From Dactylorhiza incarnata (Eukaryota > Streptophyta > Magnoliopsida > Asparagales > Orchidaceae): a stretch of 64,000 nucleotides of DNA. This document shows, in pieces, positions 43,558 to 54,404 of the stretch. The stretch spans positions 3,780,358 through 3,844,357 of the forward strand of contig JAWHQI010000272.1 in the NCBI GenBank assembly GCA_033032865.1, read 5' to 3'. The notes beneath the pieces are model-generated. The model had not been told where the DNA came from and searched no databases. It saw only the letters and a list, made by a program, of their open reading frames with translations. Numbering within the stretch: position 1 is the first letter of the stretch; every line of letters starts with the position of its first letter. A program made the translations under genes and the position numbers.

Positions 43558-44435
43558 TTGCATTTCTTTAATTTCTGCAATTTACCGCTTTCATTTTAAT
43601 TTCGTAAAGTGTGTGCGTTTTCAATTAGTGCATCTTTTGTTTTTAATATAATTGCTTTTGGTAATTCCGCTAACCGCTCAATCACTTAAAATCGTCGTAG
43701 TTATCATTATCGCTTTATAAAACTCTAAAAAAATCTAAGCATAACTACTTTATAATTAACATTTCGTGCTTTCTCGCTTTTTATCGCAATTATCGTTAAA
43801 CGCACGCCAACCTTAATTTTTGTCATTAGTTTTTCTATAAAATTATAAAAATCAATTCAAACTCTTTTCGATAAAATAATAGCGCGCTCCTAAGAAGTAG
43901 AAATAATCGATACGACCTTGGAAAAATACGACCTTGATATTTCAAAAGAAATATCCTATACTACTATCGATAAGGTCCACTTGCCTTTATCGATTTTAGT
44001 CCGGATAATTATATAAACCCAAAAGCTTTCTCTCCAAAGCAATTTTTAAAACTCTCTTTTAAACACTTAAAAAAATTGTTGCAACAACTCTTTGGTTGTT
44101 GGAACTAGCTCAAGGCAAAAGAAGTTTTAAAACGATCTCTTGAAGAATTGTTGCAACAACTCACAAAATTGTTGCAACAACATATTCAAAAAGCTTTCAA
44201 CTTTTATTTCAAACATAAGCCTTTCAAACCCTTTCTACTTAGCTTTGGCGACGCGGCCAAAGAATAATCCTCGATATTTCGAAAGAGGAAAAGGCCGTTA
44301 CTTCTATCTTTTGATAGGATAACGGGTAATTCCTCGAAGTAGAATTACTCGCTGGACTCTTCGAAACGTCCGCCTAAGGTTAAAGTTAAAGAAAGAAGAA
44401 AGGGCTTTTCAAAAAAGATAAATCTCAGCGTATCA

Positions 44436-45374
44436 CCTCACAATGCTTATTAAGACTTATCAGGAGGGTGAGTAGTGTTGGTGGAGTATTCCTTGTCATA
44501 TTTTTATTTGACTTTTATTTAGCAACCAAGGACTCCAAATTCACTTGTTTTGCAACCATAGAAATTTTTTAAAACCACATTTCTCCAACTAAAACAAATG
44601 CATGAATACAAAGAATTGCATGAAACAATTCAATGTTGTGTATTTAATGTATTTATGTATTTCAATAAGTTATGTTATTACACTACACAAGCATGCAATA
44701 ATAAGATTACAAACACATGTAGGTTATCAAAAGAGTGAGTGAGATAATCATTATAAAATATAAAACATTACTAATACTTAGAGGCATGCTATAAACATTC
44801 CTACACATGTGTTCTACAATAAAGTTCATTGCATACTATAAGATAAAATTCAAGGCATAACAAAATCAAAATAATGTTTTACAGAAACATGAAATAAAAT
44901 TAACTTTTGTAAATAATCTTTAAATGATAAATCTAATCATCCTTGACTTTGGCAATGAAGCATAAGTAGTTTTTTTTTAGTTTTTAAAGTTTTTGAAATA
45001 ACATACAAAATAAACAAGCATAAAGAAAAAGTAAGCAAAGCATTTTTTTATTATTTTGTAATTTTCTCTTTGTTTTTTAATTTTAGTAAAATCAGAACAG
45101 AAGTATGAAAAACTTTCTGAATGACAGTGGAAATATACCAAAGTAATTTTTTAGAAAGGGAAAAAAATCGAAGAGGGGTATGATATGCGAAGAATTACGC
45201 TAACGTCGGCGTTAGTACTAGCGTCAGGAATTATTTAACAGAGATTTGACTTCTTGATGAAATGCATATATTTCATAATTTTTTGTTTCCAATTTTTGTG
45301 ATTATGATTGTCGGTATGGGACCTATCAAGTATTGCAACAAATCAGAGCGATAAGAAAAAATTTGTGGATTAAA
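44436..45374. other. AT-rich sequence, probably Cop3 3' LTR
   Basis: No gene seen. It adjoins the C-terminal end of the minus-strand Cop3 RNase H, where a 3' LTR is expected; TGATAGGTCCCATACC on the minus strand near 45330 could be its start. A GCTAACG/CGTTAG-type cluster at 45196-45232 is similar to that in D1 and D2. No clear PPT or LTR end was found. Confidence 0.4.
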
Positions 45375-47860
45375 TATTTCAAGCTAAGATGTCCAAAACC
45401 CCCAATATTTCAATCATATGGAATCTAGCATCGGGCAGTGGTTTGGTAAAAATATCCGCAAGTTGAGAATCAGTCCTAATGAAGCTAATTCTTACATGTT
45501 CCTTTTAATATGATCCCCTAATGAAATGATGTCAGACATCTATATGTTTGGATCTAGAATGATGTACTGGATTGTTTGTAAGAACGATAACGCTCTTGTT
45601 GACACACTTTAATACTATATTATTTAGATGAACTCCAAGTCTTCTGAAGTTGAAGTCATCCTTAAAGCTTGTGCAAAACAACTACCTAGTGCAATATATT
45701 CATCCTCGGTGGTGGAGAGGGCAATAGAATTATGTTTCCTACTCGACCATGACACAAGTGAAGGGCCTAAGAAATGACATGTTCCACTAGTGCACTTTCG
45801 ATCTAATGAACAACCCGCATAGTCTGAATCAGGAAAGTCATGTAGAATAAAAGAATCATTATGTGGATACCATAAGTCTAATCTAAATGTACCAATTAGA
45901 TATCCAACAATTGTTTAATCGCTTTTAATATGATTCTTTGGGGGTTAGCTTGAAATCTACAATATAAACAAACAACAAACATAATATCGGGTCTAGATGC
46001 ATTCAAATATAATAATGATCCTATCATTCCTCTATATATGTTTGATTAATAGAAATATCGACTTTATCTTTTCCTAATTTTAGTGATGCACTCATTGGTG
46101 TATTAGCTTGCTTTTGGTTTTCAAATCCAATCTTTTTAGTATATCATGAATATATTTAGATTGGAAAATAAAAAATTCCATCATGTCTTTGTATGATTGA
46201 AATCTTAAAAAATATTTGAGTTCACCTACCAAGCTCATTTCAAATTACATTTCACATCACTAAAACAACTTCATTACACAACTTATCATTAGAGGCGCCA
46301 AAAATAATATCATCAACAAAAATTTGCAAAATTATCAAATCATCATTACAATGCTTAATGAAGAGTATGTTATTCGCACTTCCCATAGTATATCCGTGCT
46401 ATAACAAAAATGTTGTTAATCTTTCATACCAAGCATGTGGCACTTGTTTTAAACCATAAATTGCCTTTTCTAATTTATACACATGATTAAGAAATTTTTC
46501 ATTAATAAAACCGGGGGGTTTTTCAACATAATCTTCTTTTATAATCCCATTTAAAAATGCACTTTAAACATCCATTTGAAAATAATTTAAACCTTTTAAA
46601 ACTCACAAATGCAAGAAAAATTCTAATAGATTCTAGGCAAGCAACGGGTGCAAAAGTTCATCAAAATCTATCCCTTTGATTTGTGAATAACCTTGTGCAA
46701 CTAATCTGGCTTTATTCCTTGTCATCCTAGAATCACCATCTAATTTATTTTTAAAAATCCATTTTACACCAACAACTGGATGATTAGATGACCTCTCTGC
46801 AAGTTTCCAAACCTTATTATGTTCAATTGATTAAGTTCTTCATTTATAGCTAAAAACCAAAATTTATCATTTAAATTGGTTGAAACATTTTTTGGCTCTA
46901 TTTCAGATACAAAGAAAAGGTTTGAAAATGATTCATGTAAAAAAGAACGAGTAGTTACCCTTTTGATGGTTCTCCAATGACAAGCTCCCTTGCATGCTCC
47001 TTTGAAAACTATAGCACACTTGGAGGTACATATTCCTCTTTTTCTTCCTCTTTCTCTTATTTTTCTTCTTCTTTTTCTCCAAGCGATTCATGATCCTTAT
47101 GCTCCAAAGGAGGAAGGGGTTCCACTTCGTTTCCTGTAGGATTAACATCTACACAAAGGACAAGCTTGTCAAATCTTTCATGAATAGACTGTTCAACTAT
47201 TTTAGTTCTTTTGTTATATATTCTATAAGCCTTACTAGTTTAAGATCAATGAAAATTCTCTCATCACAGTTTTCATCAAATTTTCTTAAAGTATCTTTAC
47301 TGTTTAATATAAAGAATTTGCAACCAAAAACACGAAAATAAGATACATTAGGTTTCTTTTAAAATATAGCTCATAAGGTATCAATTTTAAGAATGACCAA
47401 AACATGACATGATTAATAACATAACATGAAGTATTAACAACTTCAGCCCGAAATGATCTAGGTAACCCATATTTGGAAAACAAAGTGCGTGCTTATTCTT
47501 GAAGGGTTCTATTTTTACTCTCCATTACACCATTTTATTGTGGGGTGCACGGAGCGATAAATTCATGCTTTATTCCTTGAACAAAAAGTAGTAAACTTAT
47601 CATTTTTTCAAATTCTTCTCCATGAACCGAGCGTATGCATTTAATTTTTAAATCAAGTTCATTTTGAATACGAATGCATAATTTAGTAAATTCAAAGAAA
47701 GCATCAGATTTGGAAGAAAGAAATATAATCCAATAATATCTAGAATAATCATCAATTAATACAAAAGTGTATTTTCTACCACCTAGACTAGAAGTGATAA
47801 TCGGTCCAAATAAAGTCATGTGATTTAAGCCCATGGTCTAGGTCTACCGATCCGCTCAGC
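45375..47860 (-). pseudogene. Copia Cop3 pol remnant (integrase, RT, RNase H)
   Basis: The minus strand carries a decayed copia polyprotein. Integrase core: LFGPIITSSLGGRKYTFVLID and IKCIRSVHGEEF (47834-47535; the usual second Asp in SDHG is Val here). RT: phrases equivalent to the VPxAWY block near 46440 and FVDDII near 46310. RNase H: LVSWSSRKHNSIALSTTEDEY near 45680-45740 and ADIFTKPL near 45410. Stops and frameshifts are frequent, so this is an old copy. Upstream on the minus strand it ends near 47860 at a junction with unrelated sequence; gag, protease and the 5' LTR are absent. Confidence 0.82.
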
Positions 47861-48394
47861 TACTCCTCCCGTCTCCCTATCCCAACTCCTGCGCTGCCCA
47901 TACCCTCTTCCGCACACAACGCCACCTCGTCCTCCTGTCGGTGCCTCCACCTGCTCCTCCACCTCATCTATCCGGCAACAGTCCTCTCTCTCCTCGCGCT
48001 GATAGCAGTCCTCTCTCTTCCTCGGGCTGGCAGCAAAACTTCCCTCTCTTCCTCAGGCTAGTAGCAAAACTTCCCTCTCTTCCTCAGGCCGGCAACAGAA
48101 CTTCTCCATCTTCCTCAGGGCGACAGCAGAAACTCCTCTTCTCCTAAGTCTTGGCTGGGGATTTTGTAAGAGGAGCAACAAAGGTATTCTTCCCTCCCCT
48201 CCTTGAGCTCAGATTTAGCTTTTGTGGGTAAGGATCTCCTTTTCCCTCCTCTACTCAATTTTTCTTAATATGTTTGCAAAACTTTGTGCTTCAAATCACG
48301 TATATTTTGTGATCCAAGTTTATGCCCCTCATATAATCGACTAACCACCTTATGTATGTGATTTCTGGTGCCGCTTTTCGAATCCGTTGATGGG
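47861..48394. repeat. Pyrimidine-rich sequence with a minisatellite
   Basis: Units of about 33 bp reading cagcaaaacttccctctcttcctcaggc repeat four to five times between 47975 and 48140 with changes. The surrounding sequence is CT-rich and looks like a 5' leader. The open frame across it (47941-48147) is a by-product of the repeat. Confidence 0.6.
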
Positions 48395-49161
48395 ATCACC
48401 CAAAAGCCCCTTCCGATTTAGGGTTTCCCTAACCTAAAGCGCCGTCAAATCCTCGATTCCTACGTGTAAATTCCTCTCAACTCATCTTCGAGGGAGGTAA
48501 TTTTCGCTAACTCGCACCTGTCTAATTTTGAGATTTAAATTGTGCATGCTCATGTAGGGTTTCCTGTTTAATGCAATTATCATCCCTATTTATGCTTAAT
48601 CAGGTCGAATTAAATTGTTAATTTGGTTGTGCCTCTTAGCCGCCACTGTCAGCTTCAGTCTTACATAAGGTAAGTAGAGAAATCTCTTGCTTGCAACATC
48701 TGATCGTAATTTGTTAATTTTTAACTTATGTCCATAAGTTTTACTGCTCGACACCTGAAACATCAATTGATAACTAGCCTCATTCACCAAATTATGAATT
48801 GTTTTCGTTAATAATGTAGGTAAACATAGAAAGGTGGTGTTTAATAGATGTAACCCCTTGACTTGGGTTCCCTCATGAATCCCTAACGGGGACAAGGGAC
48901 CGGTCATAACAAGCTTAAACTCCTGAATATCCGATAAGCCTTGAATCTCAACTTGAATATGTCTGAATCATGAATCTTGTGCTTCAACAAAAAACACCTA
49001 AACTTTCATTTGTTACAAATTAAGTTATTACAAACATCTATTATACTATACTCTGGAGTAGATTAATAATTCAGTTTGTTCCCGCGTGATTATTGTACCT
49101 GCCTGTCTTGATAGCTTGTAGATCCTGGGAATTGTACGTGTATTCTTTCTGACCTCTTGCT
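48395..49161 (+). other. Gene-5'-end-like segment with telobox and intron-like spacers
   Basis: A telobox-like TTTAGGGTTTCCCTAACC lies at 48417-48434. It is followed by a strong donor (GGAG|GTAATTT, 48497) with an acceptor preceded by a branch-like CTTAAT (TTAATCAG, 48603), giving a 107-bp spacer. A second pair follows: ATAAG|GTAAGTAG at 48670 and AATGTAG at 48819. No ATG-initiated protein could be recognised between or after them. This is how the leader and first introns of a plant housekeeping gene look; it may be a captured or dead gene end. Confidence 0.35.
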
Positions 49162-52100
49162 TGTTCTAACATCCCACTTCGAACTAGAGCCTCGAGTGAC
49201 ACATGTCACTTAGAGATGCTTGGGCTAGGTAGGAGTCTTGACATCCTAATAGTGCCATGGATGTGCCTTGGTCTCTAGGACTGGGTGTAACCCTCACCCC
49301 TTGAAGCTAGGAAGAAAATGGCAAAGAAATTGGTAGCAGGGAGCTAGCGCCGCCGGTAGCTTAAGTAGCACCGGTGGTAGAGGCCAAATCAGTGCACGTG
49401 ATTTCTTCCATGGTTGGGTGGCCTAAATTGCCTAAAACTAAGTTAATGGTGGAATTAAAAGCCTATAAGCAGTTGGCACCTAGTTGTGGAGTTGCAACAT
49501 AAGGCTTGGAAAGTTGGAATTGCATTTAATGCTCATTAATGCAAATCTCTCTCTCTCTTAATTCTCTCCTAACCCAAATGGGCTAAACTCTCCTAATCAG
49601 AGGGCTCTATTCATCCTCTTCTTCATCATCATCTTCTTCTTCTTTTTCTTCATCTTCTTCCTCACACCTCAAGGTTTAACCTAGGGTTTTTGAAGGAGCA
49701 ACATTGGAGAAGGGCTAGAGCTCGGTCAACCACCACCATGCCGCCGAGGAGACAACCGCGATCGTCGGACAAAAATCAGGTGACTTTCGACCCCTCTCCC
49801 TTGGTGCTAGATCTTTAGATCTAATTAGGAGAGATATTGAGCTCAAAAGAGCTTGATTTAGTGAGATTAATGGAGTTTTGTAGGAAGTGGCCACGCTATA
49901 GCATATGTTTTAGGCCATCGTTCTTCGTGTGTATGTCTTCGATCAACTCCTCTCGTCAATACGAAATTAAAGAGTTGATTTCATGAAGATCGGTGGCCTA
50001 ATGAGGGAGTGTTGGAGGAGAGAAGGTGAAATGCCCTAATTTCTTGTGGAGGAAGATGACGAATAATCCATGTTAAAAAGGGCTTTAATTATAGATATCA
50101 TAGCAAACTTTGAACTTGAATCATATTAGACATATACATAGTGATGGAGTCCAACCATTTGGGAATGAAAGAATATGTATATGATTTGGAGTTGGGCTGC
50201 CAATGAAGTAATTTGGAGGTGAATAACAGAGGATCTGCTTCCTGTTAGCTAGCGCCCGGCGGTAGCGCTACCGCTGACGCTAGCATGTCGACTGGTCGAT
50301 GGGAAGGGTTAACTTCCCGTCGACACTTAATGTCGACGGGAAGGAGTGCTGGTAGAATCACTGGTGCCCAATGGTAGCCCTGTCGCCGGCGCTAGCGTGT
50401 CGACTGGTCGATGGGAAGGGATAAATTCCCGTCGACACTTAATATCGACGGGAAGGAGTGCTGGTAGAATCACTAGCGCTTGGCGGTAGCCCTACCACCG
50501 GCGCTAGCGTGTCGATTGGTCAACGGGAAGGGATAACTTCCCGTCGACACTTAATGTCGACGGGAAGGAGTGCTGGTAGAATCACTAGCGCCCGGCGGTA
50601 GCCCTACCATGGCGCTAGCGTGTCGACTGGTCGACGGAATGGGATAACTTCCCATCAACACTTAATGTTGACGGGAAGGTGTGTCGATTGGATCACTAGC
50701 ATCTGGTGGTAGCACTATCGCCGGCGCTATCAAACAGAGAACTTCAGGTCCCCCCCCCCCCTTTGGTGTGGTAGGAGTTCCTATGTTCCCATGTAAATTG
50801 GGCAAGGTGTAAATGAATGTTATGATTCTGAAATGGGACATTGCGATGCATAATTGAATGAAGAATTTAGAGGACATGTTATATAAATGCTCACATTGTT
50901 TGATGATCTTTCGGATGATTAGATTTGTGATAACCTCTCGCTATGGGTGATAGCTTCAAGGGTGTTAAAACACACCGTTAATTGAATATTGATGATGAGT
51001 TAGGCTTACTTATTTAGTAAAATATGAATATGACTCTATACGCAAAAGTAGTCCTACAGGGTCTCATAGAGTAATTTCTGGTTAAACACACGACACTACA
51101 CGAGAGTTATAATAACTCGGTATGGGTAGCATTGCTGTCTTGATGCGGGTTATAAGATATGGTCAAATCTTATGGTGCAATGTTAAGGACCCGGTGGTTG
51201 GGGGCCTTGGATGCTAATTAGCGTCGACATTGATTGTATGAGGAGAAATGTAATAAGGCTCCTTTCACGAGTCTTTGGGTGCTTGATAGCACGGGTGTAC
51301 ATGGGAATTACATGAATGTGCATGATTTACACATGGTGGTGTAATGATCCTGGTTGGAGGATTACTTGTGGTGGGTCTACGGGCTTACTGGTCGTGATAC
51401 CGACAGAAGCTGGCAGTTAGGCTCTAGACTGGTTGGGTTGGACTCTTGGTGCTGACTTCCCAAAGACCCCTTTCGTGTTATGAAGACTCAGCATGAAGCG
51501 AGCAGTACGTTGGGTCGCCACTGTGTGTTCTTAGCGTCGAGGGATACATAGGCCTAGCTCCGGTAGTGTTCATACCCGCCTAGTAGTGGAGAAGCTCATT
51601 CCATTGCCACAGTCTGGCCACGACGGGGGGCACCTGAGAGGTTAGCTACCCTCGAAAAGTGGGAAGTACAGGTCTATGTCGACATAGCAAATATGCATGG
51701 GTGAGTCATCATATCATAATCATTGCATTGCATTCATCCTATCATGATCATAGCATCGCACCGCATTGGATCCTCATCATATAAACTTGTATGGGCACCT
51801 TTATATGATGGGTTACTCTATGTTCGGATCCTTAACTTATAAGCTTGTATGGGCATCCTATAAGTTAAGTTCAATTCAGTTATCTATATACTCTGCTTGC
51901 TTATACTTTGTCGATGACCATACTACTTGTTAGATGTACATTTTATACATTTGATTTACTGTTGTGATTACATCTTTCATTGCCACCTGCTTTTTCTTCT
52001 ACTGTCTATATTGCAGCTTCTCTTCATTCCCTTCCGCCCGGGTGCCTAGGAGTTGTCGGGGGAGAGGATGTGAAGCCACTTAGTCTTTTATGACTAACGG

Positions 52101-52520
52101 TTATTGCACCCCTCTTTTTAGGAGAGCACCCAGGAGCAGCATTGCACGGCGCTAGAGGCGGATAGCCTAGTCAGGATGACAGGGCCGAAGACTATGGGAT
52201 ACCGTTAGTGAAAAATGTAAGCGATAGTTTGGAGATGCAGCCCTTGGGGCATTTCTTTTGATACTCTGATATTTGTAAGAGCACTTGGAGCTACCTGTCT
52301 TTTGTATAATTGTGACACCTATACTTATATATGAATCTATGGCTTTCTGTCTTTTATACTATTGAGGGGTTGGCTTGATGATATTGGTTGGGCCGACAGG
52401 ATAGGCATCTTGTGAAAGAGGCTAGCTCGTGTGCTGGCGCTTCTGCAAGGCAGCAATCCTGGGCATAAGACTCCCCTCGGCCGGGTCTTGTGTTCTGGGA
52501 GGGGGGGGGGGGGTCTTACA
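49162..52520 (+). mobile_element. Del/Tekay-like gypsy 5' LTR (left end approximate)
   Basis: The right end is firm: CTTACA at 52520, two bases before a PBS. The left end is proposed at TGTTCTAACATCCCAC (49162), which resembles the start of plant Del-type LTRs, giving 3.36 kb; no second LTR is in the window to confirm it. The region includes the 112-bp repeat block (50250-50735) and a G run (52499-52513). Frames inside are not credible. Confidence 0.6.
50250..50735. repeat. 112-bp tandem repeat with hairpin and CTAGCG motifs
   Basis: Unit starts at 50250, 50362, 50474, 50586 and 50697 (partial fifth). Each full unit holds a GCGCTAGCG-type segment and an inverted repeat CTTCCCGTCGACA-cttaa-TGTCGACGGGAAG (13-bp arms, 5-base loop); arms are perfect in units one and three and degraded in the others. 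Confidence 0.92.
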
Positions 52521-52522
52521 AA

Positions 52523-52538
52523 TGATATCAGAGCTAGG
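52523..52538 (+). other. PBS of Del-like element
   Basis: TGATATCAGAGCTAGG, one mismatch from the initiator-tRNA-Met type TGGTATCAGAGC. Confidence 0.75.
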
Positions 52539-52837
52539 TTTTGATCCTAGGACCTGTGGGTTGTTGTAAGGTCGTAGCCCCCTATTCATGAGGAATGATT
52601 CAGTTAAGCGGCAGCACGGGGACTTCCAGGAGGTCACCCATCCCATAACTACTCCAGCCAAGCATGCTTAACTAAAGAGTTCTTTCACTCTCATCACCAA
52701 TTGGCGCAGCGGAAGCGGTGGTATGCCCATGTGTGATTCACATTAAGTGTGTCCATTACCTTTCCTTAAGTAGCCAACCTGACCCAAAAATCTATATTAT
52801 GTATAGATTCTGGTACGTTCAGAGCCAATAGCTGGCA

Positions 52838-53820
52838 CCCCCGTACCTCCAGGACCTACTTCGTTCCAGCAGTCTGAGTTGGGTCAGACCTTGGCGGTGA
52901 TCTTGGATGCCTTTAGGTCTCAGCAAACCCTGGTGCAGCAGCAGGCCCCGAACTCAAATTGGTTAAGCACCTTCCAAGCTCTCTCTCCTCACACCTATCA
53001 TGGGACAGAGTTGGTGGTCTAGACAGAGGAATGGTTAGACACATTGCAGGAGCTGCTAGCAGGGATTCGATGCCCTGGCAATATGGCAGTCATGTTGGCA
53101 GTCACGACCTTGGATCAGTATGCGAAGAGGTGGTGGAAGTCCCTTATGGGCTCCACCTTTGAAGGGCATAACTACCTTGACATAAGAAGGGATGAGTTTG
53201 CAAATGCATTCCTGGAGCACTTCGTCTCTTCTACGGCCCGTGATGAGCTCGAGGAGAGGTTCCTGCAGCTGAAGCAGGGATCTAGATCAGTAGTTGAATA
53301 CCAGCGGGAGTTTCAGCACCTTACGAGATTCACAGACTCCTACGACTTGGATGACCGGGGTTACGCAAAGCGGTTCTACAAGGGTCTACGAGATCCCCTT
53401 AGGCAGGCTCTTCTCTTCATCGCCAATTTGAGCCTCGCTCAGATTATAGAGATGGCACAGAAGTTGGAGGCGGACAACTTGGGGGTCCAGGATAGGAGTA
53501 AGAGACCCGCGGAGGGTGTGATGGAAGCAGGACCCAGCTTCAGGAGGAGGCAGAACATCAGGATCAGAGGAGGATACCAGAGGAGAGGTGGTGGGCATTT
53601 CTGCCCAAATTTTAGGATGGAGCAGGCAGCATGACCGCTACCATTGCCCCCCCTTAGCAGGCTCAGGGTCAGGCACCTCAGCAGGCTCAGGGTCAGGCGC
53701 CCTCAGCCGCCAAGAGAGCCCATTTGAGCGGTTTGTTATCATTGCCGCTAGCCCAGCCACATTCAGATCTATTGCCCGCAGCTACAAATGAACACTCTGA
53801 ATCGTCCCATGGCTCCTCTG
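52838..53820 (+). pseudogene. gag: Del-like gag
   Basis: After a Gln-rich start (LDAFRSQQTLVQQQ near 52900) comes TEEWLDTLQELLAGIRCPGN, then YAKRWWKSLMGSTFEGHNY, RRDEFANAFLEHF, QGSRSVVEYQREFQHLTRF and MAQKLEADN. This is the retrotransposon gag domain of Del/Tekay-type elements. A stop interrupts it before EEWLDT (53022). A Gly/Arg-rich stretch follows, and a degraded knuckle CYHCR-PSHIQIYC near 53737-53780 still fits CX2CX4HX4C but has stops around it. It would package element RNA; it is not intact. Confidence 0.82.
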
Positions 53821-53989
53821 GGGGCGCAGCGAGGAAGAGGTCGAGGCCAAGAACAATGACAACAAGGTAGGAACCCTAGGCCTACTCTGGAGTATATGTA
53901 TGCATTGGATCTCGCAGAGCGCCAGAACCCTGAGGAGGTCATCACAGGTACTTCAGTGTGCTTCTTATGATTACTTACTGCCTTGCAAA

Positions 53990-54404
53990 CCTTTGCTTTA
54001 GGTAACCTTATGACCCATACAACAAAAAGCTCCCAGGTATAGTACTTGTTTATGGTAAACCCGCATACACCTTGTTCGATACGAGTGCCTCACACTCATT
54101 TGTCTCGAAGGAATTCATAAACGATCTGGACCAAGTGCAGCACTTTGAAGGCATCCATTGGAAGGCGCAGCTTACGAACGGGTCAGCGATATTTTTGTGC
54201 GCCAAGTGTAATATGAATGTATAGATTGGAGGAAGGCTATTCGAAGCACCGATGACACTTCTAAAAATGACAGATTTGATCTGATCATGGGCATGAATTG
54301 GCTGCATTGGAACCATGCTAAGATCGACTACCCGACAAAGAAAATTATACTGAGGCCCTGAAGATTCTGAGGTAGTGATCAAAGGTATTACCCCCACCTC
54401 CCAT
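53990..54404 (+). pseudogene. Del-like protease
   Basis: VYGKPAYTLFDTSASHSFVSKEF (54050-54115) holds the aspartic protease site, with DTSAS where DTGAS is usual. Downstream, LIMGMNWLHWNHAKIDYPTKK (about 54280-54340) is the linker to RT. A3 then interrupts the element: CCCAT at 54400-54404 is one copy of the A3 target duplication. Confidence 0.78.

Larger units (their letters stand above)
33919..44435 (+). mobile_element. Athila-type gypsy element C
   Basis: Order: remnant 5' LTR (60 bp), tRNA-Asp PBS, gag, protease, RT, RNase H, integrase, AT-rich 3' region, PPT, full 3' LTR (2305 bp). The assignment to Athila rests on the RT phrase NELIPTRTVTGWRVCIDYRK, the DLGAS protease and the gag core. 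No envelope-like frame is seen after integrase. Coding regions are broken by at least one nonsense codon and several frameshifts. The base after the 3' LTR begins cctca; its partner at the left is lost with the 5' LTR. Confidence 0.88.
42131..44435 (+). mobile_element. Element C 3' LTR
   Basis: TGATGAATAG to AGCGTATCA, 2305 bp. U3 carries a CACGCCCGTG-type palindrome array (42297-42785) ending just before the TATA-like box CCTATAAATAGCC (42798-42810). Downstream are (TG)n runs (42990, 43089, 43258), a 42-bp tandem repeat (43394-43557) and three TTGTTGCAACAA palindromes (about 44078, 44148, 44168). Confidence 0.9.

Noticed and set aside
50250..50735. Evenly spaced palindromic repeats reminiscent of a CRISPR array
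   Set aside because: Units are contiguous 112-bp tandem repeats without unique spacers, inside a plant retrotransposon LTR.
53588..53791. Separate small Gly/Ser-rich gene
   Set aside because: It is the Del gag tail read in a shifted frame, including the degraded zinc knuckle.
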